From Toxorhynchites rutilus septentrionalis (lineage: Eukaryota > Arthropoda > Insecta > Diptera > Culicidae), in contig NC_073746.1 in assembly GCF_029784135.1 (NCBI RefSeq), positions 63,214,097 to 63,278,096 of the forward strand: a DNA stretch of 64,000 nucleotides, in the 5' to 3' direction. The notes beneath the pieces are model-generated. The model made no database searches and was not told the origin of the DNA. It saw only the letters and a program-made list of their open reading frames with translations. A program made the translations under genes and the position numbers. Of this stretch, positions 46,466 to 56,744 are shown in pieces (the first letter of the stretch is position 1; every line of letters begins with the position of its first letter).

Positions 46466-46799
46466 AGAAGAAATGTTTGATTGTTTTGCTTTTCGGGGAC
46501 TTTCACCGTGACATTCTGTAATATCTGGAAAAACTCATGGATATCAGATTTAGGAAGATCATTTCAAACAAAGAAAAGCAGAAATGATTCATCGGGATGA
46601 ATGGGATGATTGTCTGCATAAAACCACATATGACAAATACTTTCATACTTTCTTCAGCAAGGTCGTAGTCCAAGGGTGTAAACATATCCGAATGCTTTCC
46701 GACCGACATTGATTGAGATTGTATAAGTATACGAATTAATTCTAGCTGTTTTCTAATGGATATCATAAGATAAAGTTGATTCAACGTGACATACAAAAC

Positions 46800-46935
46800 T
46801 AATGCAATTGGAACAAATTGTTGAAGAAAAACTGTCAGAATGGGTGAAAAATTCCTACAAATTTATTTTCCAGCATTACAACGCCCGACCTCATGCTGCT
46901 TCTGTTACTTAAAATTACTTGTAAGGACAGGATTG
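46800..46935 (+). pseudogene. mariner transposase fragment around the second catalytic block
   Basis: From 46853 one frame reads S-Y-K-F-I-F-Q-H-Y-N-A-R-P-H-A-A-S-V-T, then stop, N-Y-L, stop, G-Q-D-W-G. This is the Q-H-D-N-A-R-P-H block of mariner (DD34D) transposases with the catalytic aspartate changed to tyrosine. Flanking parts cannot be recognised. Dead fragment. Confidence 0.65.
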
Positions 46936-46939
46936 GGGA

Positions 46940-47150
46940 GTACCTGTGTAAGGCCGTAGAAAATATTTCAAATTTCGTAGATGTTCCAGACGGATTTATA
47001 TTTCCGTATATCTGGCATCACCAATGATCTATAATATTCTCTTCACTCTGAAGGCTGGTTCTTAAAGTCATACACGTTGACTTCAACCAATCCATACATA
47101 ATGCAGAGCATATTCAATTCTAAAAATCATTTATCGAATGTATTTTTTTT
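46940..47150. other. Spacer, no gene seen
   Basis: No supportable feature. Confidence 0.3.
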
Positions 47151-48540
47151 ACTTCCTCGGAATTCATCAAATGCACACGACAGCCCTATCCTCCCCCGAT
47201 CACACATGTTCGGGTGCAGCCAGCAAAACATCCGCAACTTAGCAACTACTGTTTCCTACTCTCTGAAACACCGGCCGCCAGCATCACCGCCCTTCTCCGG
47301 ATTCCCTCTTCGTCGCACAAACTGTCGGTCGTACTTTTTATGACTTTTTATTAAAAACTATTAGCATAGTTTGAACGATTGTCGTCATTTGGCGCAAACG
47401 AAGCTCTGTATGTGACAACGTGCGGCCGGCCATCACGGGTGCGGGGGTTTGGGAGGACGTTTAATTAGTATTCAATGTACAGTTTTTGCGAGGCGGAGAG
47501 CTGCCGTATTTGTTCTTCCAATGGCTTCACTAATCAATTAATCACGGCCGATAGCGTGTACTTGGAGCGTGTTTTGTAGCGCGATATTGATTCGCATGTG
47601 ATGTGTGATGAGACAGTTTCTGATGTAACCATATTGTTTCCAGGTGCTCCGGGAGACAGATGACGGCTGTAAGTGGCGCTGGGCGGTCTGTTTCTTGCGA
47701 AGCAGCATGCCATAGCGTGGAAGAGTGGAGGAGGAACACAAGCGAAGGAGGTCAACTGTTTTTAATTGAGACACAAATTCATTTATCGATAACATCAGAC
47801 AGCGGGTCTGTTTTTAGTCTGTATTCATGCCAAGTCGTTATTAAATTCAAGGTTGCTTTATTTTGGGCCCCGTCAGGTCCAATATGTTTGTGTCTGTGTG
47901 CATTTTGCCAATGTGTGGCGGCGGGTGGATTCTTCTGCGGTTCTGCCGAAGTGGCTTCTGTCGCCGAAAATTTATGACTAGCAAAGAATTGGAAGGATTG
48001 GGCTGCCAAGGGGGGGAATTCATGAAACAATGGAAAGTTAATAACTAGGCTTCTCGGCCCTGGTGCCAGCGAAGGCTGGCTTGCTCTCCCGGGTGGTAGT
48101 CCCAAGTGATTATGTAATAATAATCGATGACAAGATGTACAATCAGCGGGTGGCGTCTTCCGAGCGGATCTTTGCCGGGAGGCACTTGTGTGACGCACAA
48201 ACACAGCGGCAGCGCACACATTTGTTCGCTCGCCGCGGGGGTGTCCTCGTATCCAACAATTTCAATTAATCTCGAGTACACGCATAACTTTGTCGGCCTG
48301 GTGCCTGGTTGGGGGTGTTGGGTCGGGACTGTTATGAGTTTTTGGGGCTTGATGAAGTATCCGCACTTGGGCGTGTATGTCTGTTACCAAACAACTATGG
48401 TGGCGGAAAAGACAGATACAGTATTAATTTTTGTGAGAAAAGCAAATTGTTTTGGCAGAATCATCAAAGGTTATAAATATAGGGCGCTCTGCGTACTTTG
48501 GAGTGCTATTTGAATTGTGTAAACGCAGTCAAAGTGCAAT
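47150..48540. other. Island 8: GC-richer, repeat-poor DNA
   Basis: About 1.4 kb with CpG-containing blocks and TTTATGAC octamers at 47337 and 47971. Frames up to 146 codons overlap on both strands and lack domains. Candidate regulatory DNA. Confidence 0.4.
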
Positions 48541-48544
48541 ATGG

Positions 48545-49075
48545 AATTAGTTGCCAAGAGTTGTTATTATACAAGAAGCATTTCGAAAAAAAAACGGTTA
48601 TCTACGAATTATTGGAAATTAATCTTGTTTTTTTCCAACAGACCTCCGCCAGATGATAGTTTATGGCGAGTATTTTCTAAACAACTTTATGAAGCTTGCT
48701 CCTCAGGTTTGTTGTAAACTAATGATTTTAGATAATCTTAAAAATGGGCACTAGTCTAACGCACGTTGTGTCTGGAAGCTCGATTATTTTCCCTCCATCG
48801 CCAATAATTTTCTGATGTTTTCATACATATGAATAACCCATCCACAAAACCATTACCGACTAACTAAATTACTTTTATTACGATAACCTAAAGCGCAAAA
48901 CCGGATACACATCACAACAAAGTAAATTTCTTTATATCTGATCCAGAGTCGAACCCGCTCAGGAGGCTGAAATAAGGCTATAATAAAGAATAATAAAATA
49001 AAATAAATTTGTATCTGATCGCATCATAAGAGTAATGTCAGTTTCAAAAGAGTATCATCAGTATCAGAAGACTAT
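48545..49075. other. AT-rich spacer, no gene seen
   Basis: No supportable feature before the mariner relic. Confidence 0.3.
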
Positions 49076-49079
49076 CAAA

Positions 49080-49132
49080 AATGTGTAAAATTATCACGGA
49101 GGTTATATATAAAACAATTGATCCGTTTGAAG
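49080..49132 (+). pseudogene. mariner transposase fragment, 5' piece
   Basis: Reads I-I-T-E-V-I-Y-K and, after a frameshift, Q-L-I-R-L-K, matching the G-E-T-I-T-x-x-x-Y-x-x-Q-L-x-R-L region just before the second catalytic block of mariner. The coding continues at 50200 beyond the inserted hAT MITE. Confidence 0.6.
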
Positions 49133-50199
49133 TAGAGATGGGCCAAACAGTTCACTTTGATGAACGGTTCACTCACTAACCGTTCATCTATGTGAATCAA
49201 TTCTTTTGAACTGTTCTTTCGCTCTTTCGTTCAGCGGTATTAAGAACAACATAGAATGTTAGCTGGAACCCAACATCATAGACAGTTATAAATTGATATC
49301 GTTGGATTGGATAGTGTACGTATGGGATTTATATTTTTGAAATGTAGTAGGGAAAGATAAGCTGCTTCATTAAAAGTCGCAAACTGTATGTGAAAATATG
49401 TTTATCGGTCGACAATAATTTGGTGCGCACAAAATATGTGCAATTTTTCATATTCTGTTTTTGGACAACACACAGGTTCCATGTAAGATCATATTTCATA
49501 ATGTTCATTCAGGGAAAAAAATCAGCAGCGATTTTCACTAACAATCAATCATACAAACAATCACGATAACACGTACACGCAATAGGCCAAATAATGAATT
49601 GAAAGCAACGAAAAAACTTTTTTCTCAACATGCCCTCTCTATAAAATTTTATGTTTACCTAATCCATGAATCGCCCCAGCTTCCTCCAGATTTTTTCTGA
49701 TAATCAGAAGTATATGATTGTTACGCGGAATTGAAAGAATACATGAAATTGAAAATATATAGTTTTGCTTTTAAAACTACGAAAATCTAATTTAATTTTT
49801 AATCCAAAATTGAGTATACATTAACAAAATAAACCCTGCGTTAATTGTATTTTGCTCATGAATGACAAATCGTTTTATTTTCCTCACAAGCGTTCTCGTT
49901 ATATTTATCCATTCCGTCCAGCGCAAATCAGTTCAGCTGCATTAGTTCGTTCGCAAACACTTCGTTCTCAAACAGTTCGTTCCCAAACAGTTCACTCTCA
50001 ATCAGTTCTTTCCCATACAGTTCACTCGCAAATAGTTCACTCTCCAACAGTTCACTCTCAAACAGTTCACTCGCAACCCGTTCTCTCGCAATCAGTTCGT
50101 GGGGAGAACTACCGTTCTTTGAAAAAGAACGACCGCTCGTTCACTCTTTTCGGCGAACTAGTTCTTTCGTACCGTTTGTGAACGGTTTGCCCATCTCTA
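49133..50199. mobile_element. hAT MITE with perfect 8-bp target duplication
   Basis: 1067 bp. The left end TAGAGATGGGCCAAACAGTT and the complement of the right end, TAGAGATGGGCAAACCGTTC, are inverted repeats. The 8 bases GTTTGAAG occur directly outside both ends (49125-49132 and 50200-50207), a perfect hAT-type duplication. GTTC/GAAC words are very abundant in both halves and include a 15-bp minisatellite. It encodes no transposase, so it would depend on an enzyme from another locus. It is inserted in a mariner relic. Confidence 0.85.
49945..50094 (+). repeat. 15-bp minisatellite, ten units
   Basis: Ten head-to-tail units of the type GTTCACTCTCAAACA, with substitutions mostly at positions 5, 9 and 13. 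The frame 49852-50181 translates it into repeating V-H-S-Q-T pentamers. I regard that as a by-product. The array lies about 100 bp inside the right end of the hAT MITE. Confidence 0.9.
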
Positions 50200-50352
50200 G
50201 TTTGAAGCGAGCATTGAAAGGGAACAACCAGATGCGAACCCGTAATATTCCATGATGACAACGCACGGCCTCATATCGCTACGGCCGTTAGGAATTATTT
50301 GAAAAATGTTGAGCATTTGTCAGTTTCTCGTTTATCATATCAATTATTTTAA
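50200..50352 (+). pseudogene. mariner transposase fragment, 3' piece
   Basis: L-K-R-A-L-K-G bridges the hAT target site. Then from about 50241 one frame reads V-I-F-H-D-D-N-A-R-P-H-I-A-T-A-V-R-N-Y-L-K-N-V-E and ends at a stop. D-D-N-A-R-P-H carries the second catalytic aspartate of mariner (DD34D). The C-terminal third with the third acidic residue is missing. Together with 49080-49132 it is one mariner relic split by the hAT MITE. Confidence 0.75.
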
Positions 50353-50354
50353 AA

Positions 50355-50910
50355 CCTCAACCCCGCTATCTTTTGTTCAAGGAAAAATCAGGAAACTTAG
50401 TACTTAGTATGAACGTATAATAAGTTCCTAAAAACAAACGTTTCAAGCTATCACATCCGAAGATAGAAAGCTACATGTTCCACTGATGTTTCATCAGAAT
50501 TTCATGAAGAACATATGATAAAGGGTTGAAGTGTTACTTCATAAGTGACAACGTGTTTGTCGAATGGATGCAGGAATGGACATCTAATACTAAATTCTAT
50601 TTCAAAATTTTAACTTAAATTTTTCTACATATTTCGGGTGGCCGGTGTAAATAGCAACAAACATATCGATCGAAAATGCGATCGATGCGGTAATTGTGGT
50701 TCACATCACATCTGTGAATAGATTAGCCAAGATATTTGTTGGAATCGAAAGAAGGGCAATTGATTATCTCCAAAACATAAATTTGGAGAGGCTAAAGAAC
50801 AAAAACTCAGCAGAACTCGACATTCGAAGAACATCATCAAGCATGAAAAATGAGAAAAGAACCAACACTCCGTGACGTTGTAAAGAAATACATATATAAT
50901 TTAGGTTGTG
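50355..50910. other. AT-rich spacer, no gene seen
   Basis: No supportable feature. Confidence 0.3.
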
Positions 50911-50914
50911 ACGC

Positions 50915-51195
50915 ATTTTTGACGTAGGATTTTGTTTTTTAGCAAGGATGTCACATCAGAAAGCTTGTCACGTTTTCATGAAGTAGTTCTAACATCAATT
51001 ACTGTTTTATTGAGAACGGATCTTGATGATTTGCATACCAATTGAATGGGAAATTGTCTAAGATTGATAGAAACATTACGGTTCCCTACTCCGTAAATGG
51101 TTTGAATTGACGAAAATTGGAAGCATTCGCATTTTCCCATACATATGATCTGTGCGAATCTGTGCTTGCCTACTCGTACCGTCAATAATGAGCAA
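50915..51195 (-). repeat. Dispersed repeat B, copy 4 (inverted)
   Basis: On the minus strand the blocks appear in family order: TATTGACGGTACGAGTAGGC, ATGTATGGGAAAATGCG, CCAATTTTCGTCAATTCAAA, CATTTACGGAGTAGG...GTAATG, CATTCAATTGGTATGCAAAT, and CATGAAAACGTGAC, ending in CCTACGTC. It is uninterrupted at the site where copy 2 carries the piggyBac-like insertion. Confidence 0.65.
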
Positions 51196-51199
51196 CTAA

Positions 51200-52080
51200 T
51201 GTGGCGACGAAGCAATATTTTTATATACCATTGCTAAATTTTCATATACTCTTCTAGCTTGAAATGTAAATACATTGTTCATTCGCCGAGGATAGAAGAA
51301 ATATAGCATTTTAAGCTACGCCCATTTGCAACTTATTGAGTATGAAAGAAGTCATTCGCGAGGATCACGCAAACACACTTCCTAAGGTTGCCCCAGTAGA
51401 AAAAAGTAACCAATTGATATCACCAAAACTCGAGTTTGCTCGATTTGGAAACATTTTACGCGATGAAGTAAAATCTGTTCGAAATAATCAATTTTGTGAA
51501 ATATTAGGTTCATAGTAGTTTAATGAATAACAAACCAGATTTTTTTTAGTTCGTTTATTTGAAAGGTTCAATCGCAATGGATGCAATCCGAGTGTGGCAG
51601 CTGTCAGAATACGGGGTTATATTTCTTGAACCAGGGAATGCGTATCGTTTTAGAAAATCGTAAAACATGATGCTTTCACACGTTCTGCGAGTCCAAAATG
51701 TTTTTGTTGTTTTATTTTGGTGTTTAGAAGTGTTCGATGCGGCGAATTCATATAGTTCGATTGTGAGTATCAAGTGTCTAAACATAGTTTGACTCTTGTT
51801 ACGTGAATTAAGGCGTTCTAGTACAGAAGCTAAACATTGCGCAACAAACTCGATCTAAAACCATGTAAACGAGCGCTAGAATGGATGTGATTTTGTTCTA
51901 AAACGAATATTCGCGTTGATAGCATAGAGCTTTGTTTTTCATAAGTGTAGAACGAAAATGGTAATGGATTGTTAGATGAGATAAACACTTTTAAAATATA
52001 AAATAATGAGTTCAAATTAATTTTTCCATATCAAATATGTATTCTATGCAATAGATAACACGGGTGTTTGTTTACATTCT
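51200..52080. other. AT-rich stretch, no gene seen
   Basis: No supportable gene. It ends at the large AT palindrome. Confidence 0.3.
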
Positions 52081-52084
52081 TGAA

Positions 52085-52253
<169 letters not shown>

Positions 52254-52302
52254 GTGAACGCGATGCGAAGCGTTACGCGGGAAAGTAATCCTTTATCTGC
52301 TA

Positions 52303-52520
52303 TCTATATAAATAAAAATGGATCGCCAAATCGAGAACGGATCGTCCGATTTGAGCTGTCTTTATTTCATTGTATTTGTCTCTGCTTATAGGTCAATTTT
52401 ACGGCGAGAAAAATCGTTTATCTGCAGGATAACCCATACTGCACGTAAAATGTCGATTGTACTGTCGATTCCTCATTTTCCTACTGATAGGCGCACATGG
52501 CATAATAACTGTATATACTG
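52303..52520 (+). mobile_element. Helitron-like 5' terminal sequence
   Basis: TCTATATAAATAAAAATGGA after an A residue, followed by a CGAGAACGGATCG...CCGATTTGAGC segment. This matches the typical 5' start of insect Helitrons (A|TC..., AT-rich start, then a segment ending near CGATTTGAGCT). No Rep/helicase gene and no 3' CTRR hairpin were recognised, so it is a truncated or non-autonomous copy. The SINE at 52528 sits just inside it. Confidence 0.5.
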
Positions 52521-52527
52521 AGACACT
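52514..52527 (+). repeat. SINE target-site duplication, left copy
   Basis: TATACTGAGACACT, repeated exactly at 52681-52694 on the other side of the SINE. Confidence 0.85.
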
Positions 52528-52680
52528 TTTTTTTATCTGTATTATAGTGACTTTCAACTCATTTTGGCTGGTTCGTCACTTTTACTTCCATTTTTTGGAA
52601 GAATGACGGGAGTGAGAATTGAACTCGTGACCTTTAGCGTGAGAGGCATGGATGTTACCACTACGCCGGATCGCCTCCAC
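52528..52680 (-). mobile_element. tRNA-derived SINE
   Basis: Read on the minus strand, the element starts GGAGGCGATCCGGCGTAGTG, where CGTAGTGGTAA corresponds to a pol III A box. About 35 nt later comes CACGAGTTCAATTCTCACTC, a B-box-like segment, so the head is a degenerate tRNA. It ends in an A-rich tail (T-run 52528-52534 on the plus strand). A perfect 14-bp direct repeat flanks it. Length 153 bp. Such elements are transcribed by RNA polymerase III and mobilised by a LINE enzyme. Possibly related to mosquito Feilai-type SINEs, but I cannot confirm the family. Confidence 0.8.
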
Positions 52681-52734
52681 TATACTGAGACACTGAGACA
52701 ATAAAATGACGAAATCGATTTTTGTGGTAATTAT

Positions 52735-52774
52735 TCGATTAATTGATTAATCGAACGATTATCGGACATCACTA
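52735..52774 (-). mobile_element. Solo hAT-type end (inverted)
   Basis: GATTAATTGATTAATCGAAC followed by CGGACATCACTA. The complement starts TAGTGATGTCCG, the same as the end at 37378. No partner was found nearby. Confidence 0.45.
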
Positions 52775-52779
52775 CTCAT

Positions 52780-53265
52780 TGCTTGAGTTAGAATTGACGA
52801 TGGTCGAACTTTTTTTTCCAGACAACCAGCTAGAGCCTTAATGAGATGATACATTGGATCATTCTCTATTGTTGTAACCGACACAAAAATATCTATAAAT
52901 TTGAAAAAAAAAACCTATAATTTTTAAAACTATTCCACAGAGCCATAAAAACATCGTTGAAATAAAATAAATGTTGTCCTCGAATCTTAGTTTACAGGGT
53001 ATAGCACAAAAAAATCCTGATAGAAAAGCAATGGAAAGCAATAGCTCAATTGAAGATTTTTATAGTTCTTAGGTAACTCATATTGAAATGAATTTTCGAA
53101 CTGGGCTAAGGAAGCGACGAATTTTATTATGTTTTTTTCATTGGCGTATCACTCGGTTTTGACACTTCATTGTTTACATTTGCCACATACCTAAATTGTA
53201 AAGCTCTAAAGCCAATTTCTTGTGTTTTCGAAGCTGTGGAGAAAAGAGCGGAAACAAACTTTCAA
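52780..53265. other. AT-rich spacer, no gene seen
   Basis: No supportable feature. The right part may be the 5' end of the Tc1 relic. Confidence 0.3.
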
Positions 53266-53269
53266 TGCA

Positions 53270-53760
53270 GGTCTAAAGAGTGTGACTTTAAGCGTAACGA
53301 ATCTCAACAAAAAATAGTTGAGAAGTATGGAGTAAGCCGTGAAGCAGTTCAGATAATAAAGCATCAAGAGTTCGGAAATATGTTTTCTTAACCGGAAAGA
53401 GGATCAAAACGCAAGAGTGATACACGAACGGACAACCTGATCATCCGTGAGATCAAAAAAGATCCACGCACAACCATTTGTGCAATACAAGAAATGCTGA
53501 ATCTGCCGATTTCCCATAGCAGAACATGATGTGCAGAGCTATTTTGCTAAGAAGCAACTGATCAGCAAGGTCAACAGGAAAAAAGCGGCTTCTCTTCGCA
53601 AGGATTCATATCAACAAGCTGTTGGAGTACTGAAAGTGGGGTCAACTGGTCGGATGAGTCAAAGTTTCAGTTGTTCAATAAGGAACGGCGACTAAGAGTT
53701 TGGCGAGCGGTGAGGGACTCCAGGATAGAAATCTCTTACCAACCATGAAACACGGCGATT
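53270..53760 (+). pseudogene. Tc1 transposase relic, N-terminal half to first catalytic block
   Basis: Successive frames give a helix-turn-helix piece (E-K-Y-G-V-S-R-E-A-V-Q, about 53315-53350). At 53401-53520 they give G-S-K-R-K-S-D-T-R-T-D-N-L-I-I-R-E-I-K-K, then Q-E-M-L-N-L-P-I-S-H-S, the linker and second DNA-binding unit of Tc1. At 53641-53707 they give W-S-D-E-S-K-F-Q-L-F and R-L-R-V-W-R, holding the first catalytic aspartate. Frameshifts and stops separate them, and the second and third acidic blocks are absent. Inactive. Confidence 0.75.
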
Positions 53761-53769
53761 TGGATTTGC

Positions 53770-54105
53770 CATGGTTTAGGTCTGTTTCTTATGGTATGAC
53801 GTGGGAAATTTTAATTTTTGAATAGTTTGAATAGTTGGAAAGAAATATAACTTCGTTCAAAACTTTGATTTATATTGTTGGGGTAGATTTTCCTCTGTAT
53901 ATATTCTATGTCTTGCTATCATACTGACAAAAATGAACCACCTGTCAATCTATGTTATTGAGAATCTCATGCTATTTTGAACAAAATTGAGGAATTTCAT
54001 GTAGTTTCTCCTCAATTTCTACAAGTTATGTGAATTTCTAAAAGAACCTCGCATTTACAATTTTTTTTTCCAAGATCATTCTGTTAAAAAAATCTACAAT
54101 ATACA
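53770..54105. other. AT-rich spacer, no gene seen
   Basis: No supportable feature. Confidence 0.3.
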
Positions 54106-54109
54106 TCCT

Positions 54110-55610
54110 CAACGTGACTTCACGGACCTTAAACGTGGTGTTATTAATTAGTGTAATTTCCACTGGCAACATATCCATCGAAGCATTTGTACGCGCATTT
54201 CAATCGTTGCTGTTTGTTCCCGTAGCCGCCATCGGGGCGAAGAATTATATCTCGGCTGTGAGGTTATGTATGCGCTCACAATTAGCCTCTTTGCTCGGTA
54301 AATTTGACGAAAACAACTGACTATAGTCTAACACATCCTAGACATCACAGCGAGCCCGAGACCGAGAGACCGATAATTGCCGTAACAACTCATTAGCACA
54401 ATTGCTCGAACCGTTCAAGCTGAGAAACTTTTAACCAAACACAAAACACTCGAAAGATACAAAATGGATCTGTCAAAGTGGTACAACGCGAGGCAGGTTT
54501 TTTTTCTCTGATCTTACTTGGGGGTCAGTTGCGCGCACCCGAATTCCCTCATGTCATTGCGATTGCCGCGACGACAAGTGCTCTTTGTTCGTAAGGAAAA
54601 TAATTAATATGTCGTAAAACGTAATTAATAAACTTTTATTACTTCCTTTTTATCAGTCATTCAACGCCGCGCATCTGTCACTGTGTGTGGTGGTGGTGCG
54701 ACGCGCTTTTGCGCGCTTCTCGGGGTAGCTAATTTGATCACGGGACCAATATTAACAGTCGCCCCTGGCGCGCGAGGATCAGCGAGAGGCGTACTGAAGA
54801 GGATGTGGGGAGGGCACATACATTACCAGCGCACCACAAGGCGCAATAACAATAATAATACAGTGACGGACGCCATATTCGGCGCTTCATTTGATTATTG
54901 TTTTCATGTGCTCTCCACTGTATTTGCAGCGGAATAATTGCAGTAGCGCGAAAAAGAGGACGGACGGCACTCGCGATCGATTCTTATCGCTAATTAGTCT
55001 GAGATTGCACTAAACAATCATGGCAGCGTAAAAGCGTCGACGGTCACAGCTGTTGTTGGCGAAATACCGCCAGCGCAGAAAACCTCAGGTCCCACATAAA
55101 ATCGTACATTTTTATTATCTTAGGTTATGTGCGTTGTTTATGGTTTCGCTCTCGCGCGCCACCACCGCTCAATGAAGCGATCAGCTGTCAAATTGAATTT
55201 CAATTACACCGTACAGAGTAGGCGCTGCTACCGCCTCCACCGCGACGCAGTCATCGTTGTTGTTGTTTTTGATTGTCTGTCTTAATATCTTTATCATCGC
55301 ATATCGGCCGTTTTGTTTGGCGTCGTTGCCTGTCGCGTGAAAAAATTGGCCGAGAATTTTGCTCATAAAAGTAAATATTTAACTTTTTATCGGAGGTTTT
55401 CCTCTCTCTTCTCCTTTCTTGTTATGCTGTTGCGTTTTCTTACCGATCAATTCTGTGCGAGGGTGTGTGTGTGCGTATATACATAAAACATTATCACATT
55501 TTACAGCCGATGGTTCTCAATGGGTGACAGCGCACTATGGACTTTCAGGCGGACAAAAATCGTTAAAGAGACTGTCACCTATCTGGTTTTTATATTTCCT
55601 ATAGAAAACA
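54110..55610. other. Island 9: GC-richer, repeat-poor DNA
   Basis: About 1.5 kb with CpG-containing runs, a short AAT run at 54850 and a TTG/CAA run at 55255-55270. Frames up to 84 codons lack domains. Candidate regulatory DNA. Confidence 0.4.
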
Positions 55611-55714
55611 GACATTTTAACTAAGAAAAGTTCAAAATTTCAGGACTTTAGTAGGAACTATACCTGAGATATCGAGAAATGATGATGAAAAATTGCAAAA
55701 AAAAAGGATTTTGA

Positions 55715-55735
55715 CGTAGGATTACGTCTTTCGGG
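55715..55735. repeat. GACGTAGGATTACGTC near-palindrome
   Basis: The same CTACGTC/GACGTAG word pair as at the ends of the repeat B copies and at 57470. It lies about 250 bp upstream of the first histone relic. Confidence 0.5.
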
Positions 55736-55959
55736 AACATATTGGGGTACAAATTGAAAAACTAAAATCGATCGCATCCTGAATAATGTCCAATTTCAAA
55801 CGCTTATTGCTCATTCATTTCATGATGGATTGATGATATTTTTGCATCAAACGATTTCGGCACTCTATAACAATTTTTCACATTGAATATAATAGTATAT
55901 ATCATGTAACTAACTATCGAATAATTGAAAAATCTCAACCCCTATCCAAACAGAGATAC

Positions 55960-56490
55960 TCAGTCCTGATTGGTCGAAATTGACGTCATTTCTTTTTCGC
56001 ACCCGATCGGATTCTTTCGTTCACCGGCAAGCTAAATAACTGCATGGCGAACGAGTAGAAGGCGCCTACTTCACACATAACAAATGATATAAAAGGAAGG
56101 AGCATTCGTGGATCTCATTCATTCATACAACGGACGTGGAACGGACAACAACGAGTGAAGAGCAGCAGCAGTGGTATTTCTCTTCTCATCAACCAATACA
56201 ATTGGATGTGGTAATGGAGGCAAAGGAGACAAAGGACTCGGTAAAGGAAGAGCGTATCGCAAGGTTCTACATGACAACATCCAGTGTATCAAACCCGCTA
56301 TCCGTTGTTGAGCTCGCCGTAATGGTGACAATGAAACCCTCGCAAACTGACGCACAAAAGCCGAAGATACCAAAGCCTTGGAAAGAAGCATCGACTGAAA
56401 CATCACATTACTAAGCAGCAGATTCCACAAACCCATTAAACCCTTCCAGTCCTTTTCAGGACTATCGATATTGCTTTGAAACGAAAGAGT
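55960..56490 (+). pseudogene. Chimeric histone pseudogene A: H4-like body with H1-like tail
   Basis: The TATA box is TATAAAAGG at 56088. From 56204 the reading is G-N-G-G-K-G-D-K-G-L-G-K-G-R-A-Y-R-K-V-L-H-D-N-I-Q, then K-P-A-I-R, a stop and A-R-R. This is histone H4 residues of about 4-40, with a 2-codon and a 1-codon deletion and substitutions. At 56334, shifted by one base, the sequence switches to K-P-S-Q-T-D-A-Q-K-P-K-I, a lysine/proline tail like the C-terminus of histone H1, ending at TAA 56412. The H4 part from about residue 45 onwards and the H1 globular domain are missing. A histone 3' stem-loop follows at 56448. Upstream, GATTCTTTCGTTC...CACATA is shared with copy B. Not functional as H4. 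Confidence 0.75.
56448..56463 (+). terminator. Histone mRNA 3' stem-loop, copy A
   Basis: AGTCCT TTTC AGGACT: a perfect 6-bp stem with the canonical TTTC loop of replication-dependent histone mRNAs. The purine-rich GAAACGAAAGAG at 56478-56489 is at the right distance to be the histone downstream element that pairs with U7 snRNA. Confidence 0.85.
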
Positions 56491-56494
56491 TTAA

Positions 56495-56740
56495 TTTATT
56501 GTTTTCCACTTAACATAAAATTATATGGAACTATGATCAAAAATAATGTCTAGTTTTGATTTTGAAGATGTCTAAAATTTTCGTTCAATTGATTGTGGAA
56601 TGTTCGTTGGGGCATTTTACAATATTACAATATTTTACAAATGCGGGTGTACGTACTGTAAGTACATTTGGTAGACACATACAAGATTTACAACCGTGTA
56701 GAATTGATTTGTTTACAAAATCCATTATTTAAACAGAAAT
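56495..56740. other. Spacer between the two histone relics
   Basis: AT-rich. The block TTTAATTTATTGTTTTCCACTTA after the stem-loop is shared with copy B, so the duplicated unit includes this 3' flank. No gene. Confidence 0.4.
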
Positions 56741-56744
56741 TCCG

